DNA of 64,000 nucleotides from Pararoseomonas sp. SCSIO 73927 (lineage in GTDB: Bacteria; Pseudomonadota; Alphaproteobacteria; Acetobacterales; Acetobacteraceae). Below are positions 34,710 through 44,864 of this stretch, one piece after another. The number at the start of each line of letters is the position of its first letter. The first letter of the stretch is position 1. A model generated the notes under the pieces. The model was not told the origin of the DNA. It did not search any database and was given only the letters and a program-made list of their open reading frames with translations. The DNA lies in assembly GCF_037040815.1 (NCBI RefSeq), contig NZ_CP146232.1:1482501-1546500 (forward strand). Reading direction: 5' to 3'. The translations under genes were made by a program, and so were the position numbers.

Positions 34710-35707
34710 TGCGCGACCTGGCGCGGGGGGTGCCCCGGCGGGGGCTCCTCGCCGGCGCGGCCCTCGCGCCACTTGCCCCCTTCCGCCCGCGGGCGGCCCG
34801 CGCCGCGGAGGCCTGGCCGCGCGGCCTCACCACCTCCCTCGTCGTGCCCTATACCCCCGGCGGCCCGACGGACGTCATGGCCCGGCTCCTCGCCACCGGC
34901 CTCGCCGAGCGCCTGGGCGGAAGCTTCGTGGTCGAGAACCGGCCGGGCGCCTCCACCACCCTCGCCGCGCGCCAGGTCACGCGCGGCCGGCCGGATGGCA
35001 GCCTGCTCTTCCTCGGCACCATCGCCACCTTCGCCAACGCGCCGCACATGTTCCGCCAGCCCGGCTACGACCCGGTGGCGGGCTTCACCCACGTCACCCT
35101 GCTGGTGGACTCGCTCTACGTGCTGGTGGCGAACCCGAAATGGGGAAGCCTGGCGGAGGTGTTGGAGGCATCGCGGCGCGGGCCCGGGGCGGTCAGCTAC
35201 GCCAGCCAAGGCATTGGGACCACCGGGCATCTGCCGATGGTGGACCTGGCCGCGCGCGCCGGGGTGGAGTGGGTTCATGCCCCCTACACCGGGTCGCCCC
35301 AGGCCCTCACCGACCTCATCGCCGGGCGCACCGACCTCATGTTCGCCCTCCTCGGCGCCGCGAAGGCGAGCATCGACGAGGGCCGCGTGCGGCCGCTCGG
35401 CATCGCGCTGCCGGAGCGCTCCCCCACCCTGCCCGGCGTGCCCACCCTGGCGGAGGGAGGCTTCCCCGGCTTCGCGGCGGGCGGCTGGTTCAGCCTGCAA
35501 GCCCCGCCCGGCATGCCGGAGGCGCAGGGCGAGGCCCTGTCCGCGGCGACCGCCGCGACGATCGCAGGCCCGGCGATGCGCGACTTCCTCAACCGGAACG
35601 GGCTCATCCCCATGGAGCCCGGGCCCGGGCCGCTGCGGGCGCGGCTGGAGGCGGACCTTGCCTCGCAAGGGGAACTGATCCGGCGCGCAGGCATCCGGCC
35701 CGAGTAG
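34709..35707 (+). CDS. Bug family tripartite tricarboxylate transporter substrate-binding protein
   Basis: A 332-residue periplasmic receptor with signal peptide to about residue 33 (RPRAARAAE). Family landmarks are LVVPYTPGGPTDVMARLL, VVENRPGASTTLAARQV, SYASQGIGTTGHL and VHAPYTGSPQAL. The third landmark differs slightly from the usual PYRG. It overlaps the preceding exported hydrolase by one base. No TctA/TctB permease is present. Ligand unknown, possibly the acid released by the coupled hydrolase. Confidence 0.93.
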   Translation: MRDLARGVPRRGLLAGAALAPLAPFRPRAARAAEAWPRGLTTSLVVPYTPGGPTDVMARLLATGLAERLGGSFVVENRPGASTTLAARQVTRGRPDGSLLFLGTIATFANAPHMFRQPGYDPVAGFTHVTLLVDSLYVLVANPKWGSLAEVLEASRRGPGAVSYASQGIGTTGHLPMVDLAARAGVEWVHAPYTGSPQALTDLIAGRTDLMFALLGAAKASIDEGRVRPLGIALPERSPTLPGVPTLAEGGFPGFAAGGWFSLQAPPGMPEAQGEALSAATAATIAGPAMRDFLNRNGLIPMEPGPGPLRARLEADLASQGELIRRAGIRPE

Positions 35708-35872
35708 ACCTGCCCCGCATCTGCTTTCCCCCCGACCCGCGGGCCTTTCCGCCGGCACCCGTTCGGCGGACGGAACGTGCCGCGTTGCAGCAGAGCCATC
35801 CGGTGGCGCGTTGCCCATCCCTGGGCCGGGCAGTCGCTCCGGCGATCGTGGTGCGCCACATCAGGGGCAGTG

Positions 35873-36838
35873 ATGAACCTTCTTCGACAGCATTCCCGAG
35901 GGCCGTCCGCGGCCCGGGTCCTGGCCTGGACGGCCGGTGCCCTTGGCGCCCTCGCCCTCGTGAACCATGTCCTCGCGGGCAGGGCGGAGCGGCGGCACCC
36001 GCCGGAGGGCCGCTTCATCGAGGTGGACGGCGTGCGCCTGCACTACAGCGACCGGGGTACCGGGCGCCCTGTCGTCCTGATCCACGGCAACATGGTGACG
36101 GGGGACGACTACGACACCAGTGGCGTGGCCGACCTGCTGCGCGCCGGCCATCGCGTCATCATCTTCGACCGTCCGGGCTTTGGGCATAGCGAACGCCCCC
36201 GCGGGCGCATGTGGACGGCCGCTGAGCAGGCCGGGCTGCTCCACGAGGCCCTGCGCCAGCTCGGCATTGAGCGGCCGGTCGTGGTCGGGCACTCCTGGGG
36301 CGCCATCGTCGCCCTCGCCTTCGCGGACCGCTACCCGACCGACACCGCCGGGCTCGTGCTGCTGTCCGGCTACTACTTCCCGACGCTCCGGCCCGATGTC
36401 CTGCTGGTCGGGATCGCCGCGATCCCCGTCCTGGGGGATGTCCTGCGCTACACCCTCTCTCCCGTCTTCGGGTGGCTGACGATGCCCCTGGTGAAGCGGG
36501 CGCTGTTCTCGCCCGCCCGCATACCCGAACGGTTCACGGAGGAATTCTCCCCCGCCATGGCGCTCCGCCCCTCCCAGCTCCGCGCAACGGCCGGCGACGG
36601 CGCCCTGATGATCCCGGGCGTCCTGGCCCTGCAGCACCGCTACGGGATGCTTTCCATGCCCGTGACCATCATCGCCGGCGATGGCGACAAGGTGGTGTTC
36701 AAGCGTTCCGCCGAGCGGCTCCACCGCAGCATCCGCGGAAGTCGCCTGCGGATCGTGAGCGGGGCCGGGCACATGGTCCATCACCTCGAAGCACGGCTGG
36801 TGGCGAAATCCATCGCGGAGATCGCGGCCGCCACCTAG
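35873..36838 (+). CDS. Membrane-anchored alpha/beta hydrolase
   Basis: A 321-residue alpha/beta hydrolase. An N-terminal hydrophobic stretch (AARVLAWTAGALGALALVNHVLAG) looks like a signal anchor. VVLIHGNMVTGDDYD supplies the oxyanion hole, VVVGHSWGAIVAL the nucleophile Ser, IAGDGDKVV the acid and GAGHMVHH the His. The ATG at 35873 follows GGGG weakly. It resembles epoxide-hydrolase and lipase-like families; substrate unknown. Confidence 0.88.
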   Translation: MNLLRQHSRGPSAARVLAWTAGALGALALVNHVLAGRAERRHPPEGRFIEVDGVRLHYSDRGTGRPVVLIHGNMVTGDDYDTSGVADLLRAGHRVIIFDRPGFGHSERPRGRMWTAAEQAGLLHEALRQLGIERPVVVGHSWGAIVALAFADRYPTDTAGLVLLSGYYFPTLRPDVLLVGIAAIPVLGDVLRYTLSPVFGWLTMPLVKRALFSPARIPERFTEEFSPAMALRPSQLRATAGDGALMIPGVLALQHRYGMLSMPVTIIAGDGDKVVFKRSAERLHRSIRGSRLRIVSGAGHMVHHLEARLVAKSIAEIAAAT

Positions 36839-36959
36839 GCCACCCGCCCCCGGGGACACAGCCGGCAGGCGCTGCGGCTTGCCCTCCGGCCGGAAGCCGC
36901 CCTGCGGGAAAGGGCGGCACCGGCCTTCGCGGACAGGGCATGACATGCGGGCAGGAGGG

Positions 36960-37013
36960 ATGCGGAGGTGCCGGGGAGGGGAGAATCCCCTTCTCCTCCC
37001 CTCGGGGCATTCC
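36960..37013. repeat. Degenerate module-3 hairpin (copy K)
   Basis: An isolated, imperfect version of the module 3 hairpin: GAGGGGAGAA on the left, TTCTCCTCCCCTC on the right, with a small internal mismatch and a C-rich loop. It lies in the 284-bp gap before truB, without modules 1 or 2. Probably a decayed copy. Confidence 0.5.
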
Positions 37014-37122
37014 CGCCCGCCCTCGCGCGGTGCTAGACGGCCGCCCTCGCCGCCCGGATCGGACCGGGGCGGCATGGACTGACCGCGCGAGTGACGGTCC
37101 GAGCGAAGAGGGCAGGCCGCGA

Positions 37123-38085
37123 ATGGCAGGGCAGAACGGGCATCGGGGCCGGCAGAACCGCAAGCCTAAGGGGCGGCCGCTGGATGGCTGGCTGATCGTG
37201 GACAAGCCCACGGGCATGGGCTCCACGGACGTGGTCACGAAGCTCAAGCGCGCCTTCGATGCCCAGAAGGTCGGGCATGGCGGCACGCTGGACCCGCTCG
37301 CGACCGGCATCCTGCCCATTGCCTTCGGGGCTGCCACCAAGGCCGTGCCCTACGTGATGGACAGCACGAAGGTGTACCGCTTCACCCTGAAGATGGGCGA
37401 CGAGCGGGATTCCGACGACGCGGACGGCAAGACCATCGCCACCTCCGACCACCGCCCGACCAACGAGCAGATTGAGGCCGCCCTGCCCGCCTTCCGCGGC
37501 GACATCATGCAGGTGCCGCCCATCTTCTCCGCCATCAAGGTGAACGGGGAGCGGGCCTACGACCTGGCGCGCGAGGGCCAGGAGATCCAGCTTCAGCCCC
37601 GCCCCGCGCGCGTGGACCGCTTCGAGCTGGTGGAGCGGGTGGACGACGACACGGCGGTGTTCCACGTGCAGTCCGGCAAGGGCGTGTACATGCGCTCCCT
37701 TGCGCGGGACCTGGCGCGGGCGGCGGGCACGGTGGGGCACATCGCGGCCCTGCGCCGGCTGCGGGTCGGACCCTTCCTGGAGGAGGCGGCGATTCCGCTG
37801 GACAGCCTGATCGTCACGGGCGATACCCCGCCCCCTTCCCCGGCGCTTCTGCTGCCGGTGACGACCGCGCTGGACGACATCCCGGCCCTGGCCGTCACCG
37901 AAGCCGAGGCCGCCCGGCTCTCCTTCGGCCAGGAACTCTCCCTGGTCGAATTCATGGGCCGGGTTCCGCAGGCAGCCAACCCCGATGGGGGCCTGGTCCG
38001 CGTGCTGTCGGGGGAGCGCCTGATGGGTCTGTGCCGCCTGGGGGAAGGGCTTCTCCGCCCCGAACGCTGGCTCACCCGCGGGTGA
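37123..38085 (+). CDS. truB: tRNA pseudouridine(55) synthase
   Basis: Makes pseudouridine 55 in the T-loop of tRNAs. It has 320 residues. The catalytic motif GHGGTLDPLATG carries Asp57; GWLIVDKPTGMGSTDVV is the N-terminal motif, and PPIFSAIKVNGERAYDLAREG and GVYMRSLARDLA are conserved. A short basic N-terminal extension (QNGHRGRQNRKPKGRP) precedes the fold. The start at 37123 is internal to a longer open frame that runs back through the hydrolase gene. It lies 29 bp upstream of rpsO, the common truB-rpsO order. Confidence 0.96.
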   Translation: MAGQNGHRGRQNRKPKGRPLDGWLIVDKPTGMGSTDVVTKLKRAFDAQKVGHGGTLDPLATGILPIAFGAATKAVPYVMDSTKVYRFTLKMGDERDSDDADGKTIATSDHRPTNEQIEAALPAFRGDIMQVPPIFSAIKVNGERAYDLAREGQEIQLQPRPARVDRFELVERVDDDTAVFHVQSGKGVYMRSLARDLARAAGTVGHIAALRRLRVGPFLEEAAIPLDSLIVTGDTPPPSPALLLPVTTALDDIPALAVTEAEAARLSFGQELSLVEFMGRVPQAANPDGGLVRVLSGERLMGLCRLGEGLLRPERWLTRG

Positions 38086-38114
38086 CCCTGAAATCCCGAC
38101 CTTAGGATATCCCG

Positions 38115-38387
38115 ATGTCGATGATCACCCCTGAGCGCCGCGCCGCGCTCATCCAGGAATACGCCACCGCCCCGGGCGACACCGGCTCTCCGGAGGTCCA
38201 GGTGGCCCTGCTCACCGAGCGGATCACCTCGCTCACGGAGCACATGAAGGCCCACCCAAAGGACTTCCACTCCCGGCGCGGCCTGCTCGTGCTCGTCGGC
38301 CAGCGCCGCGGCCTTCTCGACTACACGAAGAAAAAGAGCCAGCAGCGCTACGAGACCCTGATCGGGCGCCTCGGCCTGCGCCGCTGA
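38115..38387 (+). CDS. rpsO: 30S ribosomal protein S15
   Basis: A 90-residue S15, standard length, binding the central domain of 16S rRNA. It has the conserved [40 protein letters not shown] and a basic C-terminus. It follows truB closely and is followed by a textbook intrinsic terminator at 38418-38449. Confidence 0.98.
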   Translation: MSMITPERRAALIQEYATAPGDTGSPEVQVALLTERITSLTEHMKAHPKDFHSRRGLLVLVGQRRGLLDYTKKKSQQRYETLIGRLGLRR

Positions 38388-38417
38388 GGCCAGCCCGCCT
38401 TTTCTGAGGCCGATCAG

Positions 38418-38449
38418 GGCCGGGGGAAGCCACTTCCCCCGGCCTTTTT
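38418..38449 (+). terminator. Intrinsic terminator of truB-rpsO
   Basis: Perfect 12-bp stem (GGCCGGGGGAAG with CTTCCCCCGGCC, loop CCA) followed directly by TTTTT, 30 bases after the rpsO stop. This is a classical terminator and differs clearly from the repeat-family hairpins, which have no T-tract. Confidence 0.92.
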
Positions 38450-38452
38450 CGT

Positions 38453-38703
38453 GCGCGTGGCCCGCAGGGGCTCCGCCCCTGCACCCCGCTGGGGACCCCG
38501 GCGGGGGTCCCCAGACCCCAGCGGCTGGGCTGCCGCGGAACCCACGGGAGCCGTTGCTCCTCTCGATCGGCATTCATCCGGCCCTTGCAGTCGCCTCGGG
38601 TCATCGACCCAAGGCGCGCCGTCAGCCGGGAAAGACCAAAGCCTGGAAGAAGATGATGGTGAGGGGTCCGGGGAGAGGAAGAATTCCTTCTTCCTCTCCC
38701 CGG
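38453..38703 (-). repeat. Composite intergenic repeat, copy E (modules 1-2-3)
   Basis: Begins right after the rpsO terminator. Module 1 has AGGGGCTCCGCCCCT and a GGGGACCCC / GGGGTCCCC hairpin. Module 2 lies at about 38592-38616, with one arm base changed. The module 3 hairpin, 38670-38701, has 14-bp arms (GGGGAGAGGAAGAA and complement) around TTCC. Unlike most copies it is about 470 bp from the nearest minus-strand stop (dnaJ), which has its own terminator. Confidence 0.88.
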
Positions 38704-38765
38704 GACAGACCGCCCGCGCCGAGGGTGGACCCATGGCCGGTCCTTCCAGGGCTTCTGGCAGGGGC

Positions 38766-39015
38766 TGTGGACAAGTTGGTGGAATAGATGCGGGGCGGGG
38801 TTGGGACACCGGCGCAAGACACGGCAGCAAGGCCTTGTGGAGTCAGGGAAATGTTTGTTGCTGATGCGTATGTGGATATCGCAAAAAGCAGCTATTACAG
38901 TCACTTAGGAATCAACTTGGGTGAATCCTGGGAGTCCGGGGAACAAAGCGCGGACTCTCGGGCGAGTCCGGGGGGGTCAAGCCCTCATCCTGTGGATAAA
39001 TTCTGGGAAAACTAA
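38766..39015. other. Candidate replication-origin-like region (DnaA boxes, GANTC cluster, AT-rich)
   Basis: Gene-free sequence with locally low GC. One perfect DnaA box TGTGGATAA (38991-38999) and two one-mismatch boxes, TGTGGACAA (38766-38774) and TGTGGATAT (38871-38879), share orientation. Six GANTC sites fall in 129 bp, starting at 38840, 38909, 38923, 38932, 38953 and 38964, against about one per 360 bp expected by composition. Against it: rpsO and dnaJ both point toward the region, opposite to the usual origin layout. Confidence 0.4.
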
Positions 39016-39117
39016 ATCGCCCGGCGGTGTCGCCCTGCCGCCGCGGACCGTTCAGTCCGCCCTTGATCCGAAATCGGCAAGCGCCTGGAATCCTGAGGGG
39101 AAGTGTCGGGCGAGACG

Positions 39118-39146
39118 AAAAACCCCCGCCGGCGGACCGGCGGGGG
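39118..39146 (-). terminator. Intrinsic terminator of dnaJ
   Basis: On the minus strand a perfect 10-bp stem (CCCCCGCCGG with CCGGCGGGGG, loop TCCG) is followed by TTTTT, 27 bases after the dnaJ stop. Confidence 0.9.
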
Positions 39147-39172
39147 CTCATGATGGCCAGCCTGGAAGGCGC

Positions 39173-40321
39173 TCAGCGCCCCAGCCCGTCCCAGAACTCC
39201 TTCACGCGGGAGAAGAAGCCCTCGCTCTCCGGGCTGGTCCGATTGTTGGCCTCCGCCTCGGCCTCGAACTGCTCCAGTAGCTCGCGCTGCTTCGCGGTCA
39301 GGTTCTGCGGGGTCTCGACGGAGACCTGCACGTACATATCCCCCCGCGCGGCGGAGCGGAGGACGGAGAAGCCCTTGCCCCGCAGGCGGAACTGGTCGCC
39401 CGCCTGGGTGCCGGTGGGGATCTGCACGCGGGCGCGGCCGCCGTCGATGCTCGGCACCTCCACGTTCCCGCCCAACGCCGCCTGCGTCATCCGCAGGGGC
39501 ACGCGGATGAAGATGTTGTTCCCCTCCCGCTGGAAGATCGGGTGGGGCTTAATGCCGATATCCACATAGAGGTCGCCGGCAGGCGCCCCGCGCAGCCCGG
39601 CCTCGCCCTCTCCGGCCAGGCGGATGCGGGTGCCCTCCTCCACGCCGGCGGGGATGGTCACGTTGAGGTTGCGGTCCTTCTGGACGCGCCCGGCGCCCTG
39701 GCAGACCTTGCAGGGGTTCTTGATGGTGCGGCCCTGGCCGCCGCAGGTGGGGCAGGTGCGCTCCACCAGGAAGAAGCCGGACTGGGCGCGTACCTTGCCG
39801 GCGCCCTTGCAGGTCGGACAGCTCTCGGTCTGGGGCTTGCCGCCCTCCGCGCCCGTGCCCTGGCAGTTGTCGCAGGAAACGGAGGAGGGGACGCGGATGG
39901 TCTGCTTCGTGCCGGCGAAGGCGTCCTCGAGCGTGATCGTCACCTCGGTCCGCAGGTCGGCGCCGCGGCCGCTGTTCCCCCCGCCCCCACCGCCCCGGCG
40001 ACCGCCGAGGTTGCCGAACATCTGCTCGAAGATGTCCTCGAAGCCGCCGCCCGCGAAGCCGCCGCCGAAGGGATTGCCGCCCCCCCCGCCGCCATTCTCG
40101 AAGGCGGCGTGGCCGTAGCGGTCGTAGGCGGCCCGCTTCTCGGCGTCCTTCAGGACGTCGTAGGCCTCGTTGCACTCCTTGAACTTCGCTTCCGCCGCCT
40201 TGTCCCCGGGATTGCGGTCGGGGTGGTGCTGCATCGCGAGCTTGCGGAACGCCTTCTTCAGCGCGTCCTCGTTCGCGTCGCGGGCGACGCCCAGCACCTC
40301 GTAGTAGTCACGCTTGGCCAT
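39173..40321 (-). CDS. dnaJ: Molecular chaperone DnaJ
   Basis: Hsp40 co-chaperone, 382 residues, type I architecture. The J domain (1-70) has the HPD motif at 33-35. A Gly/Phe-rich linker (about 75-120, [17 protein letters not shown]) follows. Four CxxCxGxG zinc repeats ([32 protein letters not shown]) lie at about 150-215, then the client-binding C-terminal domains. It stimulates DnaK ATPase. It lies 140 bp after dnaK with a hairpin between, and is closed by its own terminator. Confidence 0.98.
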   Translation of the reverse strand: MAKRDYYEVLGVARDANEDALKKAFRKLAMQHHPDRNPGDKAAEAKFKECNEAYDVLKDAEKRAAYDRYGHAAFENGGGGGGNPFGGGFAGGGFEDIFEQMFGNLGGRRGGGGGGNSGRGADLRTEVTITLEDAFAGTKQTIRVPSSVSCDNCQGTGAEGGKPQTESCPTCKGAGKVRAQSGFFLVERTCPTCGGQGRTIKNPCKVCQGAGRVQKDRNLNVTIPAGVEEGTRIRLAGEGEAGLRGAPAGDLYVDIGIKPHPIFQREGNNIFIRVPLRMTQAALGGNVEVPSIDGGRARVQIPTGTQAGDQFRLRGKGFSVLRSAARGDMYVQVSVETPQNLTAKQRELLEQFEAEAEANNRTSPESEGFFSRVKEFWDGLGR

Positions 40322-40393
40322 GATGGTTCCCGTGCGGGGCGTGCGCTCGCCCTGAGGGGTTGAATACTAAGGGGGTGAATACAGGACCGGCGC

Positions 40394-40436
40394 CGTAAAG
40401 AGAAAGCGCCCGGCCCGCTCTCGCGATGCCGGGCGC
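40394..40436 (-). terminator. Hairpin between dnaK and dnaJ
   Basis: On the minus strand, a 9-bp stem (GCGCCCGGC with GCCGGGCGC) is followed by the T-rich TTTCTCTTTAC, 25 bases after the dnaK stop. It is a likely attenuating terminator that lowers dnaJ expression relative to dnaK. Confidence 0.7.
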
Positions 40437-40461
40437 CCCTTTTACTTCACGGCGTGGCCGT

Positions 40462-42399
<1,938 letters not shown>

Positions 42400-42582
42400 C
42401 CGTCACTCCTTTTCGCGGCGGCCGGGGCACGGCCCGTCATCAGGCACCGTGCGCGGCCCCATTTTCAATCGGATGGGGGTTGGAAAACGGGCCTGAGCCC
42501 GTCGGACCACGATGTATTCAGGGGGGGGCGGCGGGACAAGACCCCGTGGCCGCGGATTCTCGGGGACTCCGCCCCCGGAACC

Positions 42583-42785
42583 CCCGCGAGGGGAAGAAGG
42601 AATTCTTCCCCCTCGACCCCCATCATCATCTTCTTCGAATTGGTGCCAGGGGAACCTCTCCCGCGCCGAAGGTCACCGCCCCTCGGCGAACCGCAAGCCG
42701 TGCATCCCGCGGCAGCCCCCCAGAAAAAGATGAGGGTGGGGGTCCAGGGGGAGGGAGAATCCCTTCTCCCTCCCCTTGGGGCCGC
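42583..42785. repeat. Composite intergenic repeat, copy F (inverted module-3 pair)
   Basis: In the 388-bp gap between dnaK and a Bug gene. The left hairpin, 42588-42614, has loop GGAA (11-bp arms, one bulge). The right hairpin, 42744-42779, has 16-bp arms with one G-T-type pair, loop TCCC, and ends 8 bases from the Bug stop codon. The module 2 position holds only a weak remnant. Between dnaK and the left hairpin there is a G-rich stretch (42521-42528) and no gene. Confidence 0.82.
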
Positions 42786-42787
42786 TC

Positions 42788-43762
42788 TCAGGCGTCCTCC
42801 GCCCTGATCCCCGCCGCCGGCACCACGGCGGCGAAGCGCTCCACCGTGCTCCGCAGCAGGGCGGCGAACTCCTCCGGCCCGGCACCGGCCGGCTCGAAGC
42901 CGAGGGAGGCCAGGCGCTCCCGCAGGGTGGCATCCTCCAGCGCCGTGCGGCCGGCGGCGTGCAGGCGGGCCAGGGCGGCGGGCGGCGTGGCGGCGGGGGC
43001 GAGGACGCCCATCCAGGTTGTCACGTCGAAGCCGGGCGCCACGGTTTCCGCGACCGTCGGCACCTCCGGCACGGCGGCCGCTCGGGTGGCGGAGGTGACG
43101 GCGAGGCCGATCAGCCGGCCCTCCCGGATGTGGGGCACCACCATGCCGAGGGTGACGAGGGAGGCGTCCACGGTGCCCGCCAGAAGGTCCGCGATGGCGG
43201 GGCCGCCGCCGCGGTAGGGCACGGGCTCGGCCCGGCCGCCCACGGCCCCGTCGAACAGGGCGCTGGCGAAGTGGTGGGCGGTGCCGAGGCCGGGCAGGGC
43301 GATGTTGGGGCGCCGCGCCGGGTCCCGCACCCGCGCCGCGTAGTCGGTGACCGTCCGGAAGCCGGACCTCGGGTGGGTGACGATGACGTGGGGGGAGCTG
43401 GCGGCCAGGAGCACGGGGGCGAGCTGCGGCAGGACGGGCGCGGCGCCCGGGGCGGGCAGGGCCTCCACCGCGGCCAGGGTGTCGTTGGTGACCAGCAGGG
43501 TCGCGCCGTCGCCCGCGGCCCGCGCGACCGTGCCGTTGCCGATGCGGGAGGAGGCGCCGCCGACGTTCTCGATCACCACGGGCTGGCCGAGCGCGGCGGC
43601 GAGGGCCACGGCGAAGGGCCGCGCGAAGACGTCCACCCCGCCGCCGGGCGGGAAGGGCACCACGGCCCGCACCGGGCGCCCTGGCGCCTGGGCGCGAAGG
43701 GCGGCCGGGGCGGCGAGGAGGGGCAGCGCGGCGATCAGCGCGCGACGTGTGGGGTGGGGCAT
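42788..43762 (-). CDS. Bug family tripartite tricarboxylate transporter substrate-binding protein
   Basis: A 324-residue periplasmic receptor. The signal peptide is MPHPTRRALIAALPLLAAPAALRA. Landmarks are RAVVPFPPGGGVDVFARPF, VVIENVGGASSRIGNGTVA, PVPYRGGGPAIADLLAGTVD and AVPEVPTVAETVAPGFDV. There is no permease gene nearby. Its 3' end is 8 bases from the right hairpin of repeat copy F. Ligand cannot be predicted. Confidence 0.94.
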   Translation of the reverse strand: MPHPTRRALIAALPLLAAPAALRAQAPGRPVRAVVPFPPGGGVDVFARPFAVALAAALGQPVVIENVGGASSRIGNGTVARAAGDGATLLVTNDTLAAVEALPAPGAAPVLPQLAPVLLAASSPHVIVTHPRSGFRTVTDYAARVRDPARRPNIALPGLGTAHHFASALFDGAVGGRAEPVPYRGGGPAIADLLAGTVDASLVTLGMVVPHIREGRLIGLAVTSATRAAAVPEVPTVAETVAPGFDVTTWMGVLAPAATPPAALARLHAAGRTALEDATLRERLASLGFEPAGAGPEEFAALLRSTVERFAAVVPAAGIRAEDA

Positions 43763-43940
43763 GGCGGCCTGCCTTCGTGTCCGGGTAGCGGGACGTCATC
43801 GCCAGCCCTGTGGTGAGAAGTGGATTACCTTATCCACGCATTCGTCAAGTTAATCCTCCCGATAAGCACTTTGGTTGATCGTTGATCATCTCTCCGAGGG
43901 GGTGGTTCCGCGGCGCCCGGATTTGCCGGACAATCCCGCC

Positions 43941-44783
43941 ATGCCCACCGACGACGACCCCGAGGCCCGGCTGAAGCGCCTGGCGAACTCCGCCACCCGC
44001 GCCGAGACAGCTTTCGCCGGGGGGCAGGATGGCGGCCGGATGGTCTGGCACGAATGGGGATCCGGGCGCCCGGCGGTGCTGCTGCACGGCGGCGCCGGAT
44101 CCTGGCGGCACTGGGCGCGCAACGTCGAGGCGCTCTCGGCCCGCCGCCGCCTGCATGTGCCGGACCTGCCGGGGTTGGGGGAATCCGACCTTCCGCCGCC
44201 GGGCACGGACCTGGCCGGCCTCGCCGACCTCGTCGCGGCGGGGATCGGGGCGCGGCTCGGCGGCGCGCCCTACGACCTCGTCGGCTTCTCCTTCGGGGCG
44301 ACGATCGCGGGGCATGTGGCCGCCCGGCACGGGGCGGGGGTGCTCTCCCTCACGGTCCTTGGCGCCGGGTCGCTCGGGCTGCCGCGCCGGCCCATTCCTC
44401 TCGTCTCCGTGCGCGAGCGCCAGGGGGAGGACCGGATGGCGGCGCATCGGGAGAACCTGGCCCGGCTGATGATCCACGACCCCGCCCGGATCGATGCCGA
44501 GGCCCTGGCGATCCAGGCCTGGAACAGCGATCACGCCCGCTACCGCAGCCGCAACGTGGTCCAGCCGGATTCCCTGCGGCAGGCGCTGGACGGGGTCCGG
44601 GCCCCGCTTTCCGTGATCTACGGCGAGCACGACGCGATCGTCGTGCCCGACCTGGCCGGGCGGATCGGCTTCTTCCGGGACCGGGGCGTGGAGCCCCTGG
44701 TCGTCCCGGGCGCCGGCCACTGGGTGGCCTTCGAGGCGCCGGGGCCCGTGAACGCGGCGCTGAGCGCGGCACTGCTGGCCTGA
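43941..44783 (+). CDS. Alpha/beta hydrolase
   Basis: A 280-residue cytoplasmic hydrolase. AVLLHGGAGSWRHWARNV is the oxyanion segment, DLVGFSFGATIAG the nucleophile elbow (Ser), GEHDAIV the acid and PGAGHWVAFEAP the His. This arrangement fits the proline-iminopeptidase / lactonase-like superfamily; the reaction is not readable. ATG at 43941 was preferred to a TTG 66 bases upstream. It is divergent from the Bug gene and followed by an MFS gene 81 bp downstream. Confidence 0.88.
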   Translation: MPTDDDPEARLKRLANSATRAETAFAGGQDGGRMVWHEWGSGRPAVLLHGGAGSWRHWARNVEALSARRRLHVPDLPGLGESDLPPPGTDLAGLADLVAAGIGARLGGAPYDLVGFSFGATIAGHVAARHGAGVLSLTVLGAGSLGLPRRPIPLVSVRERQGEDRMAAHRENLARLMIHDPARIDAEALAIQAWNSDHARYRSRNVVQPDSLRQALDGVRAPLSVIYGEHDAIVVPDLAGRIGFFRDRGVEPLVVPGAGHWVAFEAPGPVNAALSAALLA

Positions 44784-44864
44784 GGGGCGCGCCCCTCCCC
44801 CGCATCCCTGCCCCGCGCGCCCGTGACTGGCCTTCGCGGGGGCCGCGCCGCACCATGGCCCGCC

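Noticed and set aside
38720..39110. Small protein genes in the rpsO-dnaJ gap
   Set aside because: Frames under 80 codons, low coding bias, unlike neighbours; the region carries DnaA-box and GANTC sites instead.
42400..42540. Sigma-32 heat-shock promoter for dnaK
   Set aside because: CCCCATCC fits a -10 box, but no -35 lies at the right distance; kept as a remark only. No CIRCE element found.
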